64,000 bases of DNA, taken from contig NZ_CP049250.1 in assembly GCF_011046895.1 (NCBI RefSeq), positions 3,136,501-3,200,500 on the forward strand, given 5' to 3'. Shown in pieces: positions 34,826 through 41,848 of this stretch. This DNA comes from Rhizobium rhizoryzae. Lineage in GTDB: Bacteria > Pseudomonadota > Alphaproteobacteria > Rhizobiales > Rhizobiaceae. A program made the translations under genes and the position numbers. The notes beneath the pieces are model-generated. The model searched no databases and was not told the origin of the DNA. It saw only the letters and a list, made by a program, of their open reading frames with translations. How positions within the stretch are numbered: position 1 is the stretch's first letter; every line of letters starts with the position of its first letter.

Positions 34826-35932
34826 TCAAGGCTCCCCGGCCCGATCCTGCCTCGTGGACACAGCATCGGAGACGGCTTTTTGCAGATCGCGGAACTCCTT
34901 CAGTCCACTGGTCGCCTGCGATTTGGCGGCTTCTTCAGGCGACGCCTTCACCCGGACCGCCAGATCCTTCAGGGGTCTGATCACGGCTGCGCGCACCGTG
35001 CTCATGAAGATCGCGGTCACGATCAGGAGGCCGGCCAGAAATACTGACCCGATCGTGACCAGTGAACGGTTGTAATAGCTTTCCAGCGATCCAAAATCAC
35101 TGACAGTCAGGATCGTTCCGATCATGTTACCGCTATAGTCGATCAGCGGGCGACCCTGAATGGTCAGATCCCGGTCCCCCAGTCGATGGAAGAAAAGAAG
35201 CTCGCTACGGGAGAGCTGGACCTTGCCAGCGCCGAGAATGCTTTCGAACAGACCCTTGTCGGTGGCGGCATCAAGAACAAGACCATTGGCGGACACGACG
35301 GCATTGCCCACGTCTTTCAGGTAGCGACGATCAAGCACGAGAGCAAAATCACTGCCGCTGGCAGCCTTGGCAAGATCGGCAAGCGCCTGCAGATCGACGC
35401 CGACCTCAACGGTTCCGATGAAGTTGCTTCCGCTCGTGTCGAAAACCGGGGATACCGCGCGAAGGCTCAAGCCCCGCACGCCAAGCTCCAGCCCCTTCTG
35501 CGTCTGCCGGTCGTGATTGGCAGCCACCACCATCGGACGGAAGGTGGAAAGATCCTGCCCGAAATTCTGCGGTTCCCAGACGCGCAGAAAGGACTTCATG
35601 GCTGCATCATGGAAATGCACCACGCTAACGCCCGCCAGGCGTGCCAGCCGCTCGAACATCGGCTTGGCATAGGCCTGAAGCTCGTTGCGAGAACCTGCCG
35701 CCAGATGGGTACGAATGGAAGGATCAGCGGCCAGAAGCTCGGAATGTGTTGCGGAAAGAATGGCGGCCTGATCCATCGTGGTCGAAAAAACCACCGAGGT
35801 CTGATCGATTTCACGTTGGCGGGCATCGGTGAGCAGTGCCTGCTGGTCGGCAATCATCAACCAACCGCCAAGAAGCAGCACAAGACCGACACAGAGAGCA
35901 GATACGAAGGCGAGAAAACGATCGAGCGACAT
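34826..35932 (-). CDS. Membrane receptor with dCache_3-like sensor and no output domain
   Basis: The 368-residue protein has a membrane anchor (about 7-28), a periplasmic region of roughly 255 residues and a second helix at about 288-310 (GSVFLAGLLIVTAIFMSTV). The periplasmic part carries the double Cache-3 pattern MKSFLRVWEPQNFGQDLSTF, then GLELGVRGLSLRAVSPVFD and IGTVEVGVDL. The cytoplasmic tail is only about 58 residues and HAMP-like (RPLKDLAVRV ... LKEFRDLQKAV), with no kinase, methyl-accepting, GGDEF or EAL domain after it. It should sense small molecules in the periplasm. The immediate downstream neighbour, 3 nt away, is a ligand-gated channel, which could be its output. Confidence 0.85.
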   Translation of the reverse strand: MSLDRFLAFVSALCVGLVLLLGGWLMIADQQALLTDARQREIDQTSVVFSTTMDQAAILSATHSELLAADPSIRTHLAAGSRNELQAYAKPMFERLARLAGVSVVHFHDAAMKSFLRVWEPQNFGQDLSTFRPMVVAANHDRQTQKGLELGVRGLSLRAVSPVFDTSGSNFIGTVEVGVDLQALADLAKAASGSDFALVLDRRYLKDVGNAVVSANGLVLDAATDKGLFESILGAGKVQLSRSELLFFHRLGDRDLTIQGRPLIDYSGNMIGTILTVSDFGSLESYYNRSLVTIGSVFLAGLLIVTAIFMSTVRAAVIRPLKDLAVRVKASPEEAAKSQATSGLKEFRDLQKAVSDAVSTRQDRAGEP

Positions 35933-35995
35933 GAACCCAAGCTTTGACCGGCGGAGACTGTCGCTGTTTCACTGGTAAAGTGTAATGGAGTCAAT

Positions 35996-36009
35996 CAAGC
36001 GAACGCTTG
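35996..36009. repeat. Inverted repeat upstream of receptor-channel operon
   Basis: CAAGCG and CGCTTG flank AA, about 64 nt before the receptor start, in the only intergenic region that could hold the promoter of the operon. It may be an operator. Confidence 0.42.
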
Positions 36010-36085
36010 CCCACAATAACGATCATCAATGCCGATTGATAATTGTCGCTATGACCAGAAGAACGCAGCCTGAACAGGTCGGAAA

Positions 36086-36859
36086 TCAGTCTTCTTCGCA
36101 GGGCCATTCGACAGGAACGGTCAACCCTTGAGGAAGCTTGGTCTTGCTGTTTCCGCAAGACAAGGCAATCTGATCCTGCTTGAGACCCGTCGCCTGACTG
36201 AGGTCTACGCCCTCGAAACGCGTGAGAAACAGGAAGGCATTAGCGAAATCGACCGGCCCCTTCATGGAGGCGCTCTTGAACGACGCTCTCGCAAGGTTAG
36301 CCATGGCAAAATGCGTGTCTCCCAATTCCGCACCCTTGAACACTGCCCGTCCAAGTTCTGCCTTGGTGAAATCCGCTCCCACAAGCGTTGCATCCGTGAA
36401 ATTGGCGCGCTGCATTTCAGCCATCGTGAATTTGGTCTGCGTCGCCACGACGCTTCCGAAGTCGCTGCGATAGCCTTCCACCTTCAGAAGCGAGGCACTG
36501 CTGAGATCTGCCTTGACGAAGGATGTGCGAATGATGGCTGCCTTGGTGAGATCGGCACCAACCAGCTTGCTGCGGCTGAAATCGGAATTGCTGAGATCCG
36601 CCTCCGCCATCTTCGCCTTTTCAAAATTGCTGTCCTTCAGCATCAGCATTCGCTTCTTGCAGTCAGCCCAGTTGACTTCCGGGCCTGCATCCGCGCGGCA
36701 GCGGCCGCCGCCAAATCCGTTATGCTTGTTGGGGAACAGCAATACCAAGCCACCCGCAATCACGATGATCGGGATGAAGATCTTCATCTTGCTTTGGCGG
36801 ATACGGCTCCAGGCTCTAGACCAGAAGGACTTCGGTTTCCGCTTGACGGGTGCGTTCAT
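36086..36859 (-). CDS. Membrane-anchored pentapeptide-repeat protein
   Basis: The 257-residue protein has one membrane helix (about residues 25-43, FIPIIVIAGGLVLLF) after a basic cytoplasmic N-terminus; the rest, presumably periplasmic, is mostly A(D/N)LXX-type pentapeptide repeats (for example ADLSNSDFSRSKLVGADL) forming a right-handed beta-helix from about residue 75 to 225. Cysteines at each end (GRCRADAG, WADCKK and LSCGN, WPCEED) may form disulfides. The function is unknown. It is transcribed in the same direction as the receptor-channel pair, 153 nt away. Confidence 0.82.
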   Translation of the reverse strand: MNAPVKRKPKSFWSRAWSRIRQSKMKIFIPIIVIAGGLVLLFPNKHNGFGGGRCRADAGPEVNWADCKKRMLMLKDSNFEKAKMAEADLSNSDFSRSKLVGADLTKAAIIRTSFVKADLSSASLLKVEGYRSDFGSVVATQTKFTMAEMQRANFTDATLVGADFTKAELGRAVFKGAELGDTHFAMANLARASFKSASMKGPVDFANAFLFLTRFEGVDLSQATGLKQDQIALSCGNSKTKLPQGLTVPVEWPCEED

Positions 36860-37006
36860 GGTCTTGCCAGTGCACTTTCCAACACAATTGCGTCAGTCTT
36901 AGCGTGGTTACCCCTTAGCCGAAAGAGGAAAGCGATGCCTCTTGACCGCTTTCCCTGCTCATGGCTGTTCGCTCAACGAAATCGCTGACGTGCGGTTCCG
37001 CAGTCG

Positions 37007-38665
37007 CTACATGCTGGGATAGACTGGCCCCTCGCCGCCCTGCGGCGGCACCCAGTTGATGTTCTGGTTCGGGTCCTTGATATCGCAGGTCTTGCAGTGA
37101 ACGCAGTTCTGCGCGTTGATCACGTAGACCTGTTCACCATCCTTCTCCACCCATTCATAGACGCCTGCAGGACAGTAGCGTGCGGACGGTCCGCCATACA
37201 CGCCTAGCTCGGAACGCTTCTGCAGGTCCATGTCCTTCACCTTCAGATGAACCGGCTGGTCCTCTTCATGGTTGGTGTTGGACAGGAAGACCGATGACAG
37301 GCGATCGAACGTCAAAACGCCATCTGGCCGCGGGTATTCAATCTTCTTGTGCTGGGCTGCGGGCTCCAGCGATGCGGCGTCGGTCTTGCCATGTTTCATG
37401 GTGAAGGGTGACGTGCCGAAGATCTGGTTAATCCACATGTCGATGCCGCCGAGCGCGACGCCAAGTGCTGTGCCGAACTTCGACCAAAGCGGCTTCACGT
37501 TGCGCACCCGCTTCAGATCCTTGCCGATGGCGGTCGAACGCCATTCGTTCTCGATCTCGACAGGCTCGTCGTTGGCGCGGCCTGCAGCAATGGCTTCCGC
37601 AATCTTTTCCGCCGCCAGCATGCCGGAAAGAACGGCGTTGTGGCTGCCCTTGATGCGCGGAACGTTGACGAAACCGGCCGAGCAGCCGATCAGCGCACCG
37701 CCGGGGAAGGAAAGCTTCGGCACCGACTGGTAACCGCCTTCTGTGATCGCGCGGGCACCATAGGAAATGCGCTTGGCACCTTCGAAGGTGTCGCGAATGG
37801 CCGGATGCGTCTTGAACCGCTGAAACTCCTCGAACGGGAAAAGGTAGGGGTTCTTGTAGTTGAGGTGCACGACGAAGCCGACAGCCACGAGATTGTCATG
37901 CAGGTGATAGAGGAAGGAGCCGCCACCGGTCTTCATGTCGAGCGGCCAGCCAAAGGAGTGCTGAACCAGACCGGCCTTGTGGTGTTCCGGCTTGACCTCC
38001 CACAGCTCCTTGAAGCCGATGCCGTATTTCTGCGGCTCACGACCTTCATCGAGCTTGAACTTCGAAATCAGTTGCTTGGCGAGCGAGCCCCGCACGCCTT
38101 CGCCGATCAGCACATATTTGCCAAGAAGCGCCATGCCGCGGGTGAAGTTCGGGCCGGGTTCGCCATTCTTCTCGATGCCCATGTCACCGGTTGCGACGCC
38201 GATCACCGCGCCCTGCTCATTGTAGAGCACTTCAGTGGCGGCAAAACCCGGATAGATATCGATGCCAAGCGCCTCCGCCTTCTCGGCGAGCCAGCGACAG
38301 ACGAGACCAAGGGATACGATGTAATTGCCGTGATTGTTCATCAGCGGCGGCATGAAGGCGTTCGGTAGCCGGACGGAGCCTGCCGGACCGAGGAAAAGGA
38401 ACTGGTCGTCGGTCACCGGGGTCTTGAACGGATGGCTGGCATCGTCGCGCCAGTCCGGCAGAAGTCGATCAATGCCGATTGGATCGACGACAGCGCCGGA
38501 GAGAATATGTGCGCCGACTTCCGCGCCCTTTTCCAGCACGACGACCGAAAGTTCCGGGTTCAGCTGCTTCAACCGGATTGCCGCCGACAGGCCTGCGGGC
38601 CCTGCCCCGACGATGACCACGTCGAATTCCATGCTTTCGCGCTCAGGAAGCTCCATATCGCTCAT
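37007..38665 (-). CDS. Electron transfer flavoprotein-ubiquinone oxidoreductase
   Basis: ETF-QO passes electrons from reduced electron transfer flavoprotein to ubiquinone in the inner membrane. The 552-residue product has the FAD motif VVIVGAGPAGLSAAIR near residue 16, a central ubiquinone-binding half, and a C-terminal 4Fe-4S domain with CPAGVYEW, NCVHCKTCDIKDP and the conserved tail WVPPQGGEGP. ATG 38665 has a GGAGTGAGAGA site; the extra upstream frame starting at 38692 lacks family similarity. No etfAB genes are adjacent. Confidence 0.95.
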   Translation of the reverse strand: MSDMELPERESMEFDVVIVGAGPAGLSAAIRLKQLNPELSVVVLEKGAEVGAHILSGAVVDPIGIDRLLPDWRDDASHPFKTPVTDDQFLFLGPAGSVRLPNAFMPPLMNNHGNYIVSLGLVCRWLAEKAEALGIDIYPGFAATEVLYNEQGAVIGVATGDMGIEKNGEPGPNFTRGMALLGKYVLIGEGVRGSLAKQLISKFKLDEGREPQKYGIGFKELWEVKPEHHKAGLVQHSFGWPLDMKTGGGSFLYHLHDNLVAVGFVVHLNYKNPYLFPFEEFQRFKTHPAIRDTFEGAKRISYGARAITEGGYQSVPKLSFPGGALIGCSAGFVNVPRIKGSHNAVLSGMLAAEKIAEAIAAGRANDEPVEIENEWRSTAIGKDLKRVRNVKPLWSKFGTALGVALGGIDMWINQIFGTSPFTMKHGKTDAASLEPAAQHKKIEYPRPDGVLTFDRLSSVFLSNTNHEEDQPVHLKVKDMDLQKRSELGVYGGPSARYCPAGVYEWVEKDGEQVYVINAQNCVHCKTCDIKDPNQNINWVPPQGGEGPVYPSM

Positions 38666-38827
38666 TCTCTCACTCCGCTCGGCCGTTCCCATCTTTCCAC
38701 TTCCTTGTCAAAACCTGCGCGCCTTGTCGAGCGAACATATGACATGGGGGTATGATCGTCCGGCCCCTCCTAGATCTGGGAGCGAAGATAAATAACGTTT
38801 ACGTTCACGTCAATATTTGACGAAGAC

Positions 38828-39385
38828 CTACGAAATGCGCGGCCGGATTTGCGGCACTGCGATCTCTTCCGCCCTTTCGAGCAGAAAGATGTAGTGGTCG
38901 CTCTGCCCTTCAACCACCATCAGACCCATGACGCGATCCGCATCAATCCGGCGGAAATGATCAATGATCGGCTGATCGTCATAGATCATGGCTGCACTTG
39001 ATGCGGCACGGAATTCGGCGGATTTGACGGCAGCAACCGGCCCGCGCGCCCACATTCCCTTCATGGCATAGGCAAACAGGTTTCGGAACCACTGCCGACG
39101 CACCAAACCGCTAAACCGGAGCACCAGACGCAGCGGAAGATGCTTCGGGTCCAGCGGCACAAGCCTTCGGCTACCGACACTGAACAGAAGCGCATCTGCC
39201 CTGCGGTCGGCATGGAAGCGCTTTCCATACCAGCCAAGGCTTTCCAGCGCCCCGTCCAGCGGATGACCGGTCGGCAGGCTAGACCCCTTCCACAGACCGA
39301 TGAGTTCGGACGGCGTGATCGGGTCCAGGGAATCGAAGAAGACCAGGGCTTCTTCCTGTGTTTCGAATTTCAGCGGGGATGACAT
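38828..39385 (-). CDS. GXWXG/DUF4334 protein
   Basis: The 185-residue protein has the GXWXG motif in ELIGLWKGSSLPTGHPLDG near residue 30 and the DUF4334 segment MIYDDQPIIDHFRRIDADRV near residue 140. It is a cytoplasmic beta-rich protein of unknown function. No ribosome site precedes the ATG, but a TATAAT sits 7 nt upstream, so the mRNA may be leaderless. It is divergent from an SDR gene. Confidence 0.82.
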   Translation of the reverse strand: MSSPLKFETQEEALVFFDSLDPITPSELIGLWKGSSLPTGHPLDGALESLGWYGKRFHADRRADALLFSVGSRRLVPLDPKHLPLRLVLRFSGLVRRQWFRNLFAYAMKGMWARGPVAAVKSAEFRAASSAAMIYDDQPIIDHFRRIDADRVMGLMVVEGQSDHYIFLLERAEEIAVPQIRPRIS

Positions 39386-39392
39386 AAATTGA

Positions 39393-39420
39393 ATTATAGG
39401 TGCTCTGGTTCAGGGGGCAA
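39393..39420 (-). promoter_or_regulatory. Promoter of GXWXG gene, probably leaderless
   Basis: On the minus strand TTGCCC and TATAAT are spaced 16 bases apart, and the TATAAT is only 7 nt before the start codon. Transcription would begin at or beside the ATG, with no room for a Shine-Dalgarno sequence. Confidence 0.5.
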
Positions 39421-39525
39421 CTTTATCATCAACATTCGATGAAAAGATCATTCACAACCCTTCACCATCGGACCGTCCGGCGATAACGTCCGCGCCAGAC
39501 TAAGCATGCAGCAAGGAAACTGATC

Positions 39526-40314
39526 ATGGATTTCGGCATTACCGGCAAACGCGCACTGGTGTTGGCCTCATCACGAGGCCTTGGACTTGGCATCGCCACG
39601 GCGCTGGCTCAGGAGGGTGCAAATGTTCTCCTGTGTGGTCGCAGTGGAGAAAAGCTGGCGGAGAACTGCGCACGAATCAACGCTCTGGGCAAAGGCAAGG
39701 CCGATTGGGTCTGGTCCGATCTTGCCGAAGACGATGCGGTCACGGCACTGGTCAAGGCTGTTGAGGAGAAGTTCGGCGGCGTCGATATCCTGGTCAACAA
39801 TACTGGCGGCCCGACACCTGGAACGACCGAAGACATGACACCGGAAAAGCTGGACAGCTTTTTCCAGACCATGGTCCTGCGCGTCATTACGCTGACGAAT
39901 GCTGTGTTGCCCAACATGAAGGCGCAAGGCTGGGGTCGCATCCTGACCGTTGCCTCATCCGGCGTCATCGAGCCCATTCCAAATCTTGCGCTATCGAACA
40001 CGCTGCGCGGGGCGCTCGTCGGCTGGAACAAGACGCTGGCAACGGAAGTGGCGGCGCACGGAATTACGGCGAACATGATCCTGCCGGGTCGTATTCATAC
40101 GGACCGTATCGACGAATTGGATGGTGCCAACGCCAAGCGCCAGGGCAAGTCGCTGGAAGAGGTTCGTACTGCCTCGATCGCCTCGATCCCGGCAAAGCGT
40201 CTCGGAACCGTCGAGGAATTCGGCGCGGTTGGCGCCTTCCTGTGCTCAGGCCCAGCCGCCTATGTGACAGGCAGCACCATTCGCGTTGATGGCGGCGCTG
40301 CAAAGTCAATCTGA
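39526..40314 (+). CDS. Short-chain dehydrogenase/reductase, divergent active site
   Basis: The 262-residue protein has the SDR Rossmann fold: ASSRGLGLGIATAL for cofactor binding, CGRSGEKL, NNTGGPTPG, VASSGVIEPIPN and the PGRIHTDRI loop. The usual catalytic Tyr-x-x-x-Lys is replaced: the aligned positions read Ser and Arg in ALSNTLRGALVGW. Such divergent SDRs are known and may act on other substrates or not catalyse at all. It starts with an AAGGA site at ATG 39526 and is followed by a stem-loop. Confidence 0.85.
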   Translation: MDFGITGKRALVLASSRGLGLGIATALAQEGANVLLCGRSGEKLAENCARINALGKGKADWVWSDLAEDDAVTALVKAVEEKFGGVDILVNNTGGPTPGTTEDMTPEKLDSFFQTMVLRVITLTNAVLPNMKAQGWGRILTVASSGVIEPIPNLALSNTLRGALVGWNKTLATEVAAHGITANMILPGRIHTDRIDELDGANAKRQGKSLEEVRTASIASIPAKRLGTVEEFGAVGAFLCSGPAAYVTGSTIRVDGGAAKSI

Positions 40315-40321
40315 TAGACGC

Positions 40322-40352
40322 GCACTTTCCCGCCAGCCTGACGGGAAAGTGC
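40322..40352. terminator. Stem-loop after the SDR gene
   Basis: GCACTTTCCCG and CGGGAAAGTGC pair perfectly over 11 bp with a 9-base loop. There is no T-run, so it may be a weak terminator or a transcript-end stabiliser. Confidence 0.55.
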
Positions 40353-40495
40353 AACCCTCGCGCAGCGCAGAATAGAAACGCCTACATTACAGAAGTTTAA
40401 GGTGCTTTTGCGTAAGTTGTGGCGTTTCCTGACGATCAAAGCTTTGTCGACTTATGGCTGAGCACGCCCGTCATTATCCCTGCGCGGACAAACCC

Positions 40496-41848
40496 ATGAA
40501 AAAAATTCTCTCGAGCGTTGCAATCCTTGCGATCCTGGCTGCGGGTGCAGTCTATTACAGGGATCAACTCCCCGAGCAGATCAGGCCACCGACCTGGCAT
40601 CAACTGGCGCTGGCAGCCGGGCTGAAATCGGATACGCCTGAACCGGCAACGGCCGATGCCAGCCGCAAGCAAGGTGGCCAGAAGCCGGGTTCTGGCGAGA
40701 CTGCCCAGGCAAATGGCGAAGGTCGTGGCCAGGGCCAAGGTCAGGGTCAGGGTCAGGGTCAGGGTCAGAACCGAAGAGGCGGCGGCCCCTCCGCCGTCAA
40801 GACGATTGCCGTGACTTCCGGCACCCTACCCATGGATGTGGTGGCGACGGGCTTTGCGGAAGCGGCCGATACCACCACGATTGCAGCACTCCAGTCCGGT
40901 CCCGTGGTCGAGATTTTGGCGAAGGATGGGCAGGAGGTCAAAAAAGGCGACGTCATTGCCAGACAGGACGATCGCACGGCACGGGCGCTGGTCGCAAAGG
41001 ATCAGGCAAACCTTGCCAGCGATCAGGCGGCCCTGGCGCAGGCCGATGCCGCATTTGCCAGAACGCAGAACCTGCTGAAGCAGAATGTGCAATCAGAACA
41101 GAGTTACGAGCAGGCCAAGGCGACGCGTGATTCCGCCGCTGCCAAAGTGGAAGCCGACAAGGCGACCCTCTCTTCGGATCAGATCGCGCTGGGCAATCTC
41201 GAACTGAAGGCGCCTTACGACGGACGTCTGGGCAATATCGCCATCAGCCCCGGCGCCTATCTCAGCGCGGGTGCAAGCGTCGTGACCATCACCCGTTATG
41301 ATCCGATCTATGTGAATTTCCGCATGGCCCAGCGCTATCTGCCGCAGCTTCATGCCGGATTGAAATCAGGTGTGAAGGTGGATGCAGACCAGTCAGCAAC
41401 CGGCGGCGTTGCCGATCAGGGGGTGCTTTCCTTCTTCGACAACAATGTCGATCAGGCCTCCGGAACCGTTCTCGCCAAGGCAGAATTCAAGAACGACAGC
41501 GCGCTTCTGTGGCCCGGCGAAAGCCTGAACGTGACAGTGCACTTCGTGACCGACACCAAGAGCCTGATCGTGCCGACGGTGGCTGTGCGGCAGGGTGCCG
41601 ATGGGCCGTTCGTCTATACGGTGGACGACAAGGCGAAGGTCCACGCGACGAAGATCGTACTTGCGCGCACGAATGGCGATCAGGCCGCGATTGCGTCCGG
41701 CCTCACCGAGGGTCAGCATATCGTCGTCGAGGGACAGGTGCAGCTGGCCGATGGCCAGACGATCGTCGAGCAGTTCTCTGGCAGCCAGACGGCGGCAAAG
41801 CCCGCCCGGACGGAACAGGCGGCGCTGATCGAGGGAGCCAAGCCATGA
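40496..41848 (+). CDS. RND efflux periplasmic adaptor (MFP/HlyD)
   Basis: The product (450 residues from ATG 40496) starts with a short signal anchor (MKKILSSVAILAILAAGAV) and carries a low-complexity glycine/glutamine linker near residues 75-95. The lipoyl/barrel-sandwich core (EILAKDGQEVKKGDVIARQDDR), a helical hairpin, LELKAPYDGRLGNIAISPG and the beta-barrel domain follow. It bridges the pump and an outer-membrane channel. The end overlaps the RND gene by 4 nt (ATGA), showing tight coupling. The linker is encoded by a hexanucleotide repeat. Confidence 0.92.
   Translation: MKKILSSVAILAILAAGAVYYRDQLPEQIRPPTWHQLALAAGLKSDTPEPATADASRKQGGQKPGSGETAQANGEGRGQGQGQGQGQGQGQNRRGGGPSAVKTIAVTSGTLPMDVVATGFAEAADTTTIAALQSGPVVEILAKDGQEVKKGDVIARQDDRTARALVAKDQANLASDQAALAQADAAFARTQNLLKQNVQSEQSYEQAKATRDSAAAKVEADKATLSSDQIALGNLELKAPYDGRLGNIAISPGAYLSAGASVVTITRYDPIYVNFRMAQRYLPQLHAGLKSGVKVDADQSATGGVADQGVLSFFDNNVDQASGTVLAKAEFKNDSALLWPGESLNVTVHFVTDTKSLIVPTVAVRQGADGPFVYTVDDKAKVHATKIVLARTNGDQAAIASGLTEGQHIVVEGQVQLADGQTIVEQFSGSQTAAKPARTEQAALIEGAKP
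40727..40768 (+). repeat. In-frame hexanucleotide tandem repeat
   Basis: There are five exact GGTCAG units (40739-40768) preceded by two degenerate ones (GGCCAG, GGCCAA). Each unit is 6 nt, so changes in copy number would add or remove Gly-Gln without a frameshift. Confidence 0.9.
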
